A stretch of DNA of 64,000 bases, taken from NCBI GenBank assembly GCA_035275265.1, contig DATENC010000006.1, positions 430,315-494,314 on the forward strand. The letters are read 5' to 3'. The stretch comes from JACQAP01 sp035275265. Lineage in GTDB: Bacteria; Pseudomonadota; Gammaproteobacteria; Burkholderiales; JACQAP01. The notes beneath the pieces are model-generated. The model did not search any database. It had not been told where the DNA came from and saw nothing but the letters and a program-made list of their open reading frames with translations. Made by a program: the position numbers and the translations under genes. Positions 27,252 to 35,868 of this stretch are shown piece after piece. Each line of letters opens with the position of its first letter. Positions within the stretch are counted from its first letter, which is position 1.

Positions 27252-28114
27252 TTGCAACAGTCGGCGCGCTTCTCGAGAGAGCGGCGGGGGATCTGGCTGT
27301 AGATCGTGACGCGGCCGAAGCGCGGCGCGATGCGCAGGTGCTATTGGGTTTCGCACTCGGTGTGACGCGCGCGTGGGTGACCAGTCACCCGGATCAGGTG
27401 GCGGATGCTGATGCCGCGGGAAGATTTCAGTCTCTTGTGGCGCTCCGAGCAGGTGGTCACCCGGTGGCCTACTTGCTCGGTGTGAAGGAATTCTACGGGC
27501 TGCCATTGCGGGTCACGCCCGATGTGTTGATCCCGCGCCCTGAAACCGAGGAATTGGTGGGGGCGGCGCTGGAAAGGCTGCCGCAGGGCAAAGCGTGCAC
27601 GGTGCTGGATCTTGGCACCGGTAGCGGGTGCATCGCCATCGCGATCGCGCGCCATCGGCCTGCAGTACGGGTCACCGCCGTGGACAGTTCGATTCCCGCA
27701 TTGGAATTGGCGCGTAAGAACGCGGCCGCACTCGATGTCGAGGTGGAGTTTCTGGAAAGCGACTGGTTTGCCGCGTTGGGGCGGCGCTGCTTCGATCTGA
27801 TCGTGGCTAACCCGCCTTACGTTGCCGCAGATGACCCCCACCTGCAACAGGGCGACCTTCGCTTTGAGCCGCGTCCGGCACTCAGCGCCGGTGCTGACGG
27901 ACTCACGGACCTTTGCCGTATCGTCGCCGCTGCGCCGGAATATCTGTGTCCGGGCGGCTGGCTGCTGCTCGAGCACGGATACGACCAAGCCGAGGCTTGC
28001 AGAGACCTTTTGCGAAAAACGGGCTTTGGCGGGCTGGTATTCCGTACCGACATTGCGGGATTGTCGCGAATTGCGGGCGGACGCCTATTGACGCCCGATT
28101 CGCCGAGTCGTTAA
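27248..28114 (+). CDS. prmC: Release factor glutamine methyltransferase
   Basis: 288 residues. It transfers methyl from S-adenosylmethionine to the GGQ glutamine of release factors. The SAM motif is VLDLGTGSGCIAIAIA and the catalytic NPPY motif is in LIVANPPYVAADDPHL. The start is GTG at 27248, overlapping the prfA stop. A family-typical helical N-terminal domain (ARRDAQVLLGFALG) is present. Confidence 0.96.
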   Translation: MIATVGALLERAAGDLAVDRDAAEARRDAQVLLGFALGVTRAWVTSHPDQVADADAAGRFQSLVALRAGGHPVAYLLGVKEFYGLPLRVTPDVLIPRPETEELVGAALERLPQGKACTVLDLGTGSGCIAIAIARHRPAVRVTAVDSSIPALELARKNAAALDVEVEFLESDWFAALGRRCFDLIVANPPYVAADDPHLQQGDLRFEPRPALSAGADGLTDLCRIVAAAPEYLCPGGWLLLEHGYDQAEACRDLLRKTGFGGLVFRTDIAGLSRIAGGRLLTPDSPSR

Positions 28115-28193
28115 CATCGTTCATCTATCGGGAGTGTCTGCGCCGGGCAGGGTCCGGAAGGGGCACTCCCTTAATCTTCCAGGGATATCGCCA

Positions 28194-28502
28194 ATGGATG
28201 TACAGGAAAAGATCAGGAAGCAGGTTACCGGCAATCCGGTAGTACTTTATATGAAGGGTACGCCGGACGCGCCGATGTGCGGTTTCAGCGCGTCGGCAGT
28301 GCAGATTCTCGAGGCCTGTGGCGTCGAGAATGTCGCCACGGTCGATGTTCTGGCCGATCAGGACATCCGGCAGGGCATCAAGGATTACTCCAAGTGGCCG
28401 ACGGTTCCGCAGTTGTACGTCAACGGCGAGTTCGTTGGCGGGGCGGATATCATGCGTGAGATGTATCAGTCCGGCGAGTTGCAGAAACTCCTCGTAAAAT
28501 AA
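28194..28502 (+). CDS. grxD: Monothiol glutaredoxin (Grx4 type)
   Basis: 102 residues from ATG 28194, preceded by CAGGGA. The monothiol site C29-G-F-S is in APMCGFSASAVQ, and the glutathione-binding features WPTVPQLYVNGEFVGG follow. Grx4-type proteins bind a 2Fe-2S cluster with glutathione and BolA-like partners and help in Fe-S delivery and iron regulation. It follows prmC by 79 bases and is closed by an intrinsic terminator. Confidence 0.96.
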   Translation: MDVQEKIRKQVTGNPVVLYMKGTPDAPMCGFSASAVQILEACGVENVATVDVLADQDIRQGIKDYSKWPTVPQLYVNGEFVGGADIMREMYQSGELQKLLVK

Positions 28503-28516
28503 GCAAACCCACCGTT

Positions 28517-28547
28517 AAAGGGCTGGCCGTCGAGCCAGCCCTTTTTT
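28517..28547 (+). terminator. Rho-independent terminator after grxD
   Basis: An 11-bp stem AAAGGGCTGGC/GCCAGCCCTTT with a 6-base loop, running into six T residues. It ends the hemA-prfA-prmC-grxD unit. Confidence 0.93.
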
Positions 28548-28575
28548 GTTTCAGGGTCGGGACATCCCAACAAAA

Positions 28576-29733
28576 ATGGACCGGGCAGAATCCCATCAGC
28601 AGATCCGAGCGGCGGTCCGCGATCTGTGCTCACGTTTTCCCGGCGAGTACTGGCGCAAACTCGATGAAGCCCGCGCCTATCCCGAAGAGTTCGTTCACGC
28701 ATTGACCGCCGCTGGTTGGTTGTCTTCGCTGATCCCGGAGGAATACGGCGGGGCCGGGCTCGGCATCACCGAGGCGTCGATTATTCTCGAAGAGGTGAAT
28801 CGCTCGGGTGCCAATTCCGGTGCCTGCCATGCGCAGATGTACATCATGGGCACGCTGCTGCGCCATGGCTCTGGCGCGCAAAAGCGCAAGTACCTGCCGG
28901 ATATTGCGGCAGGAAAACTACGGCTGCAGTCGTTCGCGGTGACCGAACCGACCACCGGCTCCGACACCACGAGACTAAAGACCATGGCGGTTCGCAACGG
29001 CGACCGCTACATCGTCAATGGGCAAAAAGTCTGGACTTCCCGCGTGCAGCACTCCGATCTGATGTTGCTTCTCGCACGCACCACGCCTTTGGATCGAGTG
29101 CAGAGCAAATCCGATGGCCTGTCGGTATTCCTGGTGGACTTGCGTGTTTCGGGCGGCAAGGCAATCACGGTGCGGCCGATCCGCAACATGCCGAACCACG
29201 AGACCAACGAAGTGTTCCTCGACAACCTCGAGGTGCCGGCTGAAAACCTGCTCGGCGAAGAGGGCAAGGGTTTCCGCTACATCCTCGACGGCATGAATGC
29301 CGAGCGCATCCTGATCGCCGCCGAGTGCGTCGGTGACGGGCACTGGTTCATCGAGCGCGCCTCCCGATACGCCCGGGAACGCGTGGTGTTCGAGCGGCCG
29401 ATCGGCCAGAATCAGGGCGTCCAGTTTCCGATTGCACGCGCCCACGTCAACGTCGAGGCCGCCGATCTGATGCGCTACAAGGCGGCCGCGCTGTTCGAGG
29501 AAGGTAAACCCTGTGGGGCGGAAGCAAACATGGCCAAAATGCTTGCTGCGGACGCGTCCTGGGAGGCCGCCAACGTCTGTCTGCAGACCCACGGCGGTTT
29601 CGGCTTCGCTGCGGAGTACGACATCGAACGTAAGTTCCGCGAGACACGCTTGTACCAGGTGGCACCGGTCTCTACCAACCTGATACTCGCTTACATTGCG
29701 GAACACGTCCTCGGACTGCCGCGCTCATACTAA
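28576..29733 (+). CDS. Acyl-CoA dehydrogenase family protein
   Basis: 385 residues from ATG 28576. A FAD-dependent alpha,beta-dehydrogenase of CoA thioesters. Signature 1 is visible as AVTEPTTGSDTTRLKT and signature 2 as QTHGGFGFAAEYDIERKFRETRLYQVAPVSTN. The catalytic base is not assigned with confidence. The start codon has only a weak ribosome site. The gene stands alone after the grxD terminator and before the RND pump; a CoA-transferase and a MaoC hydratase 6-8 kb downstream would fit the same acyl-CoA chemistry, which is inference. The 204 bases after it (29734-29937) show nothing clear. Confidence 0.9.
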   Translation: MDRAESHQQIRAAVRDLCSRFPGEYWRKLDEARAYPEEFVHALTAAGWLSSLIPEEYGGAGLGITEASIILEEVNRSGANSGACHAQMYIMGTLLRHGSGAQKRKYLPDIAAGKLRLQSFAVTEPTTGSDTTRLKTMAVRNGDRYIVNGQKVWTSRVQHSDLMLLLARTTPLDRVQSKSDGLSVFLVDLRVSGGKAITVRPIRNMPNHETNEVFLDNLEVPAENLLGEEGKGFRYILDGMNAERILIAAECVGDGHWFIERASRYARERVVFERPIGQNQGVQFPIARAHVNVEAADLMRYKAAALFEEGKPCGAEANMAKMLAADASWEAANVCLQTHGGFGFAAEYDIERKFRETRLYQVAPVSTNLILAYIAEHVLGLPRSY

Positions 29734-29937
29734 GCCGCAATTCGCGCCGCGTTTCGCATGAGTGTTATTCCGAAGGAACCCATTCCGCAACTGAGCCAAT
29801 TCCGATAGTTTTGACGCTTTTTTTGCAAGACAACGCAAAGCGGAGTTGCGCGTTATCATCGCCGGCATAGTGACCAGAAGAAGAAAGTCCGCACTCTTCA
29901 AAGCACGGCAGGTGGTCCCCATGGCTGGAGAATCGAC

Positions 29938-32900
29938 ATGATGGAACTCGTGCGGGTGGCGCTGCGCCGCCCGTACACCGTTGCCGTGTTTTCGCTGCTG
30001 ATCCTGTTGCTCGGGGCGCTGGCGTTGTCACGGATGGTGGTGGACTTCTTTCCCAAGATAGACATCCCAGTCGTTTTCGTAGGCTGGAACTACCCCGGCC
30101 TGTCCGCTGAGGAAATGGAGCGCCGCGTGGTGATCATCAGCGAGCGCGCCTATTCCACCACGGTCAACGGCATCGAGCGCATCGAGTCCAACTGCATTCC
30201 CGGCATCGGCCTGGTAAAGGTCTATTTCCACCCGGGTACCGACATCGGTGCTGCAATTGCCCAGATCAACGCGATCAATGGCACCGTCCTGCGCATCCTT
30301 CCGCCCGGCATACAGCCGCCGGTGATCATCCAGTACAACCCAGCCACTGTGCCGATCGTGCAGATGGTGTTCTCCAGCAAGTCGGTTCCCGAAGGGCGGA
30401 TGTTCGACCATGCTTTCAACTTCGTGAGGGTGAAGCTGTTCACCATCCCCGGACTGACGGTGCCGGCGCCGTTTGGAGGGCGTCTGCGGCAGATTTCCGT
30501 GGACCTGAATCCGCCGCTGATGGCGGCCAAGGGAATTTCGCCAAACGATGTTGTCAACGCACTGCAATCCTCGAACCTGCTGATCCCGGCCGGAACTGCG
30601 CGTATCGGCACTACCGACTACAACGTGCTGATGAATTCCAGCCCGACAGTCGTGGATCAATTCAACCAGATGCCGCTGAAGGTGGTGCGCGGTGTACCCG
30701 TATTGCTGGGAGATGTCGCCAAGGTTGCAGATGGCTTCGTGGTTCAGAGCAACATGGTGCACGTCGACGGTGGGCGCGCCACCTACCTGACCATTCTCAA
30801 GCACGCCGACGCCTCCAGCCTCGCTGTGGTGGAGGCGACTCGCGAGATACTTCCCGAGATTCGCAAGGCGGCGCCGGAGGGCATCGAGATCAATCTCGAT
30901 TTCGACCAGTCGGTCTACGTGCGCGCCGCGATCAAGAACGTAGCCACGGAAGCGGTTCTCGCGTCGGCGCTGGTATCCCTGATGATCCTGTTGTTCCTTG
31001 GCTCCTGGCGCAACACCATCGTGGTCATTACCTCGATTCCGTGCGCGATGTTTGCCGGGATCCTCGCTTTGTACTTTACCGGCAATACCATCAACCTGAT
31101 GACCCTCGGCGGTTTGGCGCTCGCCACCGGCATTCTGGTTGACGATGCCACGGTTGCCGTCGAGAACATTCACCGTCACCGCAGCCTCGGCCAGCCACTC
31201 ACTGTGGCGATCCTGGAGGGTTCGCGCGAGGTGGCGCTGCCGCGTACCATGGCGACACTGGCGATCTGCATCGTCTTTCTGCCAGTGTCGTTTCTCTACG
31301 GGGTGTCGAAATACCTGTTCGTACCGCTCGCGTTGGCGGTGGTGTTCTCGCTGTTGGCCTCCTACGTTCTCTCCTTCACGCTGGTGCCGATGCTGTCGCG
31401 GCAATTGCTGGCCGGGGAGCATCACGATGGGCACGGCAGCGGCTGGAGCGCGCGCTTCAACCGCACCCGCGAAAGCGTCCTCGACGGGATGCGCGAGACC
31501 TATGGTGCTGTGCTGACTGCGGTGATGCGCCACCGTCCGTTTGTCTTGGTATGCCTGGTCCTTATCGGCGGCGTGAGCGTGTTCCTGGTGCGGGTGGTCG
31601 GCACAGACTTTTTTCCCTCTGTCGACGTCGGCATCATGAAGCTGCACTACCGAGCGCCGATTGGCACCCGCATCGAGGAGACAGAGAAACTGGTGCTCGC
31701 CGTCGAAGAGGAAATCCGCAAGATCATCCCGCGCGAGGAAGTTTCGGTCGTCAACGACATGATCGGCGTGCCACTGTTCTTCAACCTCGCGTTCGTGCCG
31801 ACCGACAACATCAGCGGCATGGATGCGGACATCCTCATTTCGCTGAAGAAGCCGCACAAGCCCGCATCGCATTACATGCGCGAAATCCGTGCCAAGCTGC
31901 CGCAGAAGTTCCCTGGCTCGACGTTCTACTTTCAGAACGCCGACATCGTTACGCAGGTGCTCAATTTCGGCCTGCCGGCGCCAATCGACGTGCAGATCCA
32001 GGACGCGAACTTCGAGCGGGCACAGATCTATGCGGGTCGGATCAAAAAAGCGATCGAGGAAACCCCGGGTGCGGTGGACGTGCGTCAGCAGCAGGTACTC
32101 AACTATCCAGCGCTGAGGGTCGAGGTCGACCGGCTGCGCGCGGCGAAACTCGGCTTCACCCAGCGCGACGTAGCCAACAACATGCTCACGTCCCTGTCGG
32201 GTTCGGGAATCGTGTTTCCATCCTACTTCCTCAGCCCGAACGGGGTGAACTACACCGTCTCGGTACAGACGCCGATCGACAGGATCCAGAGCGTGGATGA
32301 CGTATTGGCAACGCCGATCACCTCTTCGGCCTCGGGCATTACCGACATCGGCCTGCCGCTGACGCCGACCACCGTAAACGGCGCACCGGTCACCCGGCTG
32401 TCGAACCTCGCTGTGATCAAACCCGAGACCAGCTACCAGTCGGTCAGTCACTACACCGTGCAGCGGGTGATCGACATCGCCGCCAATATCGACGGGCGCG
32501 ACCTGGGTGGCGTGGTCTCGGACATCAAGAAAAAGATCGACGCCATCGTCGCGGAAAAGGACTTTCCGCCTTCCGCAAAGATCATCGTCCGCGGCCAATA
32601 CGAGGTCATGAATGCCTCCTTCCAGAGCCTGATCCTGGGGCTGATCCTGGCTATCATCCTGGTATACGCGCTGCTGGTGGTGCTGTTCCAGTCGTGGATG
32701 GACCCGTTCATCATCATGATGGCGGTGCCTGGGGCGCTGATCGGCATTCTGTGGATGCTGGCGCTGTCCGGTACCAGTATCAACGTGATGTCGCTGATGG
32801 GGGCCATCATGGCGGTGGGTATCGGCGTGTCGAACTCGATTCTGGTAGTGAGTTTCGCCAACGAAGTACGGGCGGAACATCCGGAGATGCCGGTGATCGA

Positions 32901-33174
32901 CGCTGCGATCGAGGCCGGCAAGACCCGCTTGCGTCCTGTGCTGATGACCGCACTGGCGATGATCATCGGCATGTTGCCGATGGCGCTTGGCATCGGCGAG
33001 GCCGGTGAGCAGAATGCGCCGCTTGGCCGCGCGGTGATCGGTGGGCTGGCGATGGCAACCGTGGCCACGCTGTTCGTCGTGCCCGTGGTCTACACCTTCC
33101 TGAGAAATAAGATGCCGATACTGCACGAACTCGACGCGCGTTTCGAAGCCGAAGCACGCGGCGAGACTGCCTAG
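29938..33174 (+). CDS. RND-family efflux pump inner-membrane permease
   Basis: 1078 residues. A proton-driven AcrB/MexB-like transporter: TM1 near residues 12-32, a large periplasmic domain, TM2-6, a second periplasmic domain and TM8-12. The proton-relay Asp pair is D402-D403 in GILVDDATVAVEN, within TM4. The start at 29938 has GGAG seven bases upstream. It is followed after 13 bases by its membrane fusion protein. No outer-membrane channel gene (TolC/OprM type) is adjacent, so it must borrow one. The three-gene hydratase downstream on the same strand may share its transcript. The substrate is unknown. Confidence 0.95.
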   Translation: MMELVRVALRRPYTVAVFSLLILLLGALALSRMVVDFFPKIDIPVVFVGWNYPGLSAEEMERRVVIISERAYSTTVNGIERIESNCIPGIGLVKVYFHPGTDIGAAIAQINAINGTVLRILPPGIQPPVIIQYNPATVPIVQMVFSSKSVPEGRMFDHAFNFVRVKLFTIPGLTVPAPFGGRLRQISVDLNPPLMAAKGISPNDVVNALQSSNLLIPAGTARIGTTDYNVLMNSSPTVVDQFNQMPLKVVRGVPVLLGDVAKVADGFVVQSNMVHVDGGRATYLTILKHADASSLAVVEATREILPEIRKAAPEGIEINLDFDQSVYVRAAIKNVATEAVLASALVSLMILLFLGSWRNTIVVITSIPCAMFAGILALYFTGNTINLMTLGGLALATGILVDDATVAVENIHRHRSLGQPLTVAILEGSREVALPRTMATLAICIVFLPVSFLYGVSKYLFVPLALAVVFSLLASYVLSFTLVPMLSRQLLAGEHHDGHGSGWSARFNRTRESVLDGMRETYGAVLTAVMRHRPFVLVCLVLIGGVSVFLVRVVGTDFFPSVDVGIMKLHYRAPIGTRIEETEKLVLAVEEEIRKIIPREEVSVVNDMIGVPLFFNLAFVPTDNISGMDADILISLKKPHKPASHYMREIRAKLPQKFPGSTFYFQNADIVTQVLNFGLPAPIDVQIQDANFERAQIYAGRIKKAIEETPGAVDVRQQQVLNYPALRVEVDRLRAAKLGFTQRDVANNMLTSLSGSGIVFPSYFLSPNGVNYTVSVQTPIDRIQSVDDVLATPITSSASGITDIGLPLTPTTVNGAPVTRLSNLAVIKPETSYQSVSHYTVQRVIDIAANIDGRDLGGVVSDIKKKIDAIVAEKDFPPSAKIIVRGQYEVMNASFQSLILGLILAIILVYALLVVLFQSWMDPFIIMMAVPGALIGILWMLALSGTSINVMSLMGAIMAVGIGVSNSILVVSFANEVRAEHPEMPVIDAAIEAGKTRLRPVLMTALAMIIGMLPMALGIGEAGEQNAPLGRAVIGGLAMATVATLFVVPVVYTFLRNKMPILHELDARFEAEARGETA

Positions 33175-33187
33175 AGGAATCGAAGCA

Positions 33188-34390
33188 ATGCCAATCCAGC
33201 GTCGCGAATCGTTTGTTCTCTTCTACGTCATCGCCTTTGTCATGGTCGCGGTGGCCGCTGGTGCCGTGTGGTATTACTGGAGCGCCAAGCAGAGTCATTT
33301 GGTGCAGGATGCGAAGGCCCGGGCGATCGAGCTCGACGCCGGCCTTACCGTCGTGGTGGCGACCTCTGCAAAGGGGCCGACCGCGCGCAGAATCACGCTG
33401 GTCGGAGAGGCCGCCCCGCACAAATCAACCACACTGTATTCGAAGGTCGGCGGATATCTCACCAGGATCGCGGTCGATACCGGCGACCGCGTCAAGGAAG
33501 GCCAATTCATTGCCGAGGTGGAGACGCCCGAACTCGAGTCCGAGTACCGCAGCGCAGTGGCGAGTCTCGAGAACAAGCAGCGCGTCCTGGACCGCACCAA
33601 AGATCTCGCGAAGAAGGGCTTTTTTTCCCAGCAGGCGCTGGACAATGCGCAGACGGAGGTCACGCTGGAGCAAGGTCATGTCCATGAGCTGCGCACCAGG
33701 CTGGGCTACAAGGCGCTGCGCGCGCCTTTCTCCGGCGTGGTAACTGCTCGCCATGTCGACCCGGGTGCGCTGGTTACCAACGCCGCCAACAACCAGACGT
33801 CATCGCAACCGGTGGTCACCATTGCCGACACATCGAGGCTGCGGGTCAGCGTATACGTCGAGCAGGTGGACGCGCCGTTCGTCAAACCGGGGATCGAAGT
33901 CGAGATTGTGGATGCCGCCAATCCCGAGCGCCGCAACAAGGGCAAGATCAGCCGTATCGGCGGCGAGCTCGATTCGCGCACCCGCACGCTCCTGGCGGAA
34001 GTGGATTTCGACAACGGCAAGGGCGAATTCATTGCCGGCAGTTACGTCAACGTTACCCTGCTGATCCCCGCAGTCAGTTACGTCGAAGTACCGGCGCCGG
34101 CGCTGGTGGTGCGCGACAAGAAGAATTACGTCGCTGTCGTCGGCGACAACAATCGCATCAAGCTGGTGCCGATCGACGTCGCGGGCACCGACGGCCGCGT
34201 GATCAGGATCCTGAACGGACTCGGTGAAGGGGTGCGGGTTGCGCTGAACCTGCCCAACACGGTTCCCGACGACGCCAAGGTGAACCCGTCGGTTCCGCCC
34301 GGCACCCCGACGCCAAAGACACCAGCAGCGGCTGCAGCTCAGCCGGCGCCGGCCCCGCCTGTTCCGGCTGGAAACGCGCAGCCCAAATGA
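33188..34390 (+). CDS. RND efflux pump membrane fusion (periplasmic adaptor) protein
   Basis: 400 residues. One N-terminal membrane anchor (YVIAFVMVAVAAGAVWYYW), then a barrel-sandwich/lipoyl half (TRIAVDTGDRVKEGQFIAEVE), a coiled-coil hairpin (about 120-165), the second lipoyl half (LRAPFSGVVTARHVDPGALV), a beta-barrel and a Pro/Ala-rich tail. It links the RND permease to an outer-membrane channel. GAGGAA lies just before the ATG. The hydratase genes start 76 bases after its stop. Confidence 0.94.
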   Translation: MPIQRRESFVLFYVIAFVMVAVAAGAVWYYWSAKQSHLVQDAKARAIELDAGLTVVVATSAKGPTARRITLVGEAAPHKSTTLYSKVGGYLTRIAVDTGDRVKEGQFIAEVETPELESEYRSAVASLENKQRVLDRTKDLAKKGFFSQQALDNAQTEVTLEQGHVHELRTRLGYKALRAPFSGVVTARHVDPGALVTNAANNQTSSQPVVTIADTSRLRVSVYVEQVDAPFVKPGIEVEIVDAANPERRNKGKISRIGGELDSRTRTLLAEVDFDNGKGEFIAGSYVNVTLLIPAVSYVEVPAPALVVRDKKNYVAVVGDNNRIKLVPIDVAGTDGRVIRILNGLGEGVRVALNLPNTVPDDAKVNPSVPPGTPTPKTPAAAAAQPAPAPPVPAGNAQPK

Positions 34391-34401
34391 CACAGGCGTC
34401 C

Positions 34402-34407
34402 TATAAT
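34402..34407 (+). promoter_or_regulatory. Consensus -10 hexamer between the RND adaptor and the hydratase genes
   Basis: TATAAT 59 bases upstream of the first hydratase subunit, in the only gap of that run. No good -35 is seen at the usual distance. It suggests, but does not prove, a separate promoter for the hydratase genes. Confidence 0.3.
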
Positions 34408-34466
34408 CCCGCTGTCGAGCGCATCCTGATGGCGCGGCGGCGATCACCGACCTGACGCAGGCCAGC

Positions 34467-34781
34467 ATGAACTATCGCGGCATCCATGACATGGGTGGTC
34501 TACCGGCGGGAACCGTCAACCCGACCGAGCATGATTACGCGCTATGGGAAAAGCGCGTGGACGCCTTGCTGGTGCTTCTGACAAGGAAGGGGCTCATGAC
34601 GGTGGATGAGCTCCGCCGCAACATCGAGGGGCTGGGGCAGGATGCCTACGACAAGATGGGTTACTACGAGCGCTGGATCTATTCGATTACGCAAACCCTT
34701 ATCCAGCGCGGCACCATCAGTATCGACGAATTAGGCCGCAAGATGGCCGAAGTGCAGGCGCGAGCCCATGGCGGCCCCTGA
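34467..34781 (+). CDS. Nitrile hydratase/thiocyanate hydrolase family, beta-subunit N-terminal-half protein
   Basis: 104 residues. The start MNYRGIHDMGGL matches the opening of nitrile hydratase beta subunits (NGxHDMGG), and helical segments follow (YALWEKRVDALLVLL, YYERWIYSITQTLIQRG). It stops where the full-length beta subunit would run on; the missing half is the next gene, overlapping by 14 bases. The same split occurs in thiocyanate hydrolase (scnB/scnA) and in toyocamycin nitrile hydratase. Small activator proteins also resemble this half, so an activator role is the main alternative. The tight overlap with the C-half gene favours a structural subunit. Confidence 0.82.
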   Translation: MNYRGIHDMGGLPAGTVNPTEHDYALWEKRVDALLVLLTRKGLMTVDELRRNIEGLGQDAYDKMGYYERWIYSITQTLIQRGTISIDELGRKMAEVQARAHGGP

Positions 34782-35070
34782 AGGGCTATCGCCGCAATTC
34801 CGCACCGGCGACCGCGTCGCGGTGCGGGCTGCCTATCCGATCGGTCACGTGCGCACTCCTTATTACATCCGCGGCAAACGCGGGGTCATCGAGCGCCAGT
34901 GCGGCGCGTACGGCAATCCCGAGGAACTCGCGTACGCCCGGCCGGGGGCGCCGAAACAGCCGCTGTATCGCGTGCGGTTCCTCCAGCGCGAGGTCTGGCC
35001 CGCCTACGATGGCAATCCTGCCGATACAGTAGATGTCGAAATTTTCCAACACTGGCTGGAGCCTGCCTGA
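34768..35070 (+). CDS. Nitrile hydratase/thiocyanate hydrolase family, beta-subunit C-terminal-half protein
   Basis: 100 residues. An SH3-like barrel as in the C-terminal part of nitrile hydratase beta: FRTGDRVAVRAAYPIGHVRTP, YIRGKRGVIERQCGAYGNPEELA and LYRVRFLQREVW. It corresponds to the thiocyanate hydrolase alpha subunit in a split-beta arrangement. Its start overlaps the preceding gene by 14 bases and its stop is one base before the catalytic-subunit ATG, so the three subunits are made together. In the family this half helps cover the metal site. The substrate is not decided by this subunit alone. Confidence 0.85.
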   Translation: MAAPEGLSPQFRTGDRVAVRAAYPIGHVRTPYYIRGKRGVIERQCGAYGNPEELAYARPGAPKQPLYRVRFLQREVWPAYDGNPADTVDVEIFQHWLEPA

Positions 35071-35071
35071 A

Positions 35072-35734
35072 ATGCCGCACGATCACGATCACCCGCACGA
35101 CCACGACCATCGTCACGGCGGTACTCAACCACACCGGCATCCGGCGCGGCAGGACCAGGACGACACCATCACTCAATGGCGGGCGATGGAGATCGCGGTG
35201 CGCGAATTGTTGATCGAGAAGAGCATCCTCAACGCCGACGAAGTACGGCGGCAGGTCGAGGACATGGACAACCGCACGCCGCTGCAGGGCGCCAGGGTGG
35301 TGGCCAAGGCATGGACCGACCCGGAATTTCGGAAGCTTCTGCTGACCGATGGCAACGCGGCCTGCAAGGCGCTCGGCATGGAAGGAGGGCCATATAAGCT
35401 AGTGGTGGTGGAGAACACCGACCAGGTACACAACGTCATAGTGTGCACGTTGTGCTCATGCTATCCGCGCTGGCTGCTCGGACTGCCGCCGGACTGGTAC
35501 AAGAGCCGCAACTACCGATCGCGGGCGATCAATGAACCGCGCGAGGTGCTCAAGGAATTCGGCACCACGATTGCCGGGGATATGACCGTGCGCGTCCACG
35601 ATTCCACTGCCGATATGCGTTATCTGGTGCTGCCAAAGCGTCCGGCGGGCACCGAGGGCTGGCCCGAGGAGAAACTCGCGGCGCTGGTGACCCGCGACTC
35701 CATGGTCGGAGTTGCTTTCGCACAGAATCCTTGA
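35072..35734 (+). CDS. Nitrile hydratase/thiocyanate hydrolase family, catalytic (alpha/gamma) subunit, cobalt type
   Basis: 220 residues from ATG 35072 (GGAG at 35058-35061); an upstream ATG at 35033 would overlap the previous gene by 38 bases and adds no conserved residues. The metal-claw motif is C125-T-L-C128-S-C130, the Thr form typical of non-corrin Co(III) enzymes; the last two Cys are normally oxidised. Arg133 follows in CSCYPR, where many nitrile hydratases have Trp and thiocyanate hydrolase gamma has Arg (from memory). The N-terminus has nine His in 23 residues, as I recall for thiocyanate hydrolase gamma. The C-terminus GTEGWPEEKLAALVTRD is family-typical. It hydrates nitriles to amides, or hydrolyses thiocyanate to carbonyl sulfide and ammonia. 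Confidence 0.9.
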   Translation: MPHDHDHPHDHDHRHGGTQPHRHPARQDQDDTITQWRAMEIAVRELLIEKSILNADEVRRQVEDMDNRTPLQGARVVAKAWTDPEFRKLLLTDGNAACKALGMEGGPYKLVVVENTDQVHNVIVCTLCSCYPRWLLGLPPDWYKSRNYRSRAINEPREVLKEFGTTIAGDMTVRVHDSTADMRYLVLPKRPAGTEGWPEEKLAALVTRDSMVGVAFAQNP

Positions 35735-35756
35735 ACACCGCAAAGATTCTTTTCAA

Positions 35757-35773
35757 TACCCCCTTGAGGGGTA
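35757..35773 (+). terminator. Weak hairpin after the hydratase genes
   Basis: 6-bp stem TACCCC/GGGGTA with a 5-base loop, 23 bases after the stop of the catalytic subunit. No T-run. A possible weak end of the transcript. Confidence 0.3.
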
Positions 35774-35868
35774 CGTAACGGACAAGCAAAGCTACGCGGG
35801 AATTGCACTGTCGCGCAGCGTTTTTGCGGTTGCACGCGTGCCTGCTTGCGCTTCACGATCTGACCCGA

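Noticed and set aside
30028..33126. 1032-codon open frame antisense to the RND permease
   Set aside because: It lies entirely opposite a clear AcrB-like gene; its composition is rich in His, Arg and Gln as expected for the complement of GC-rich codons, with no recognisable domain.
35033..35071. Upstream ATG for the hydratase catalytic subunit
   Set aside because: It would overlap the preceding gene by 38 bases and adds 13 residues with no conservation; ATG 35072 has a suitably spaced GGAG.
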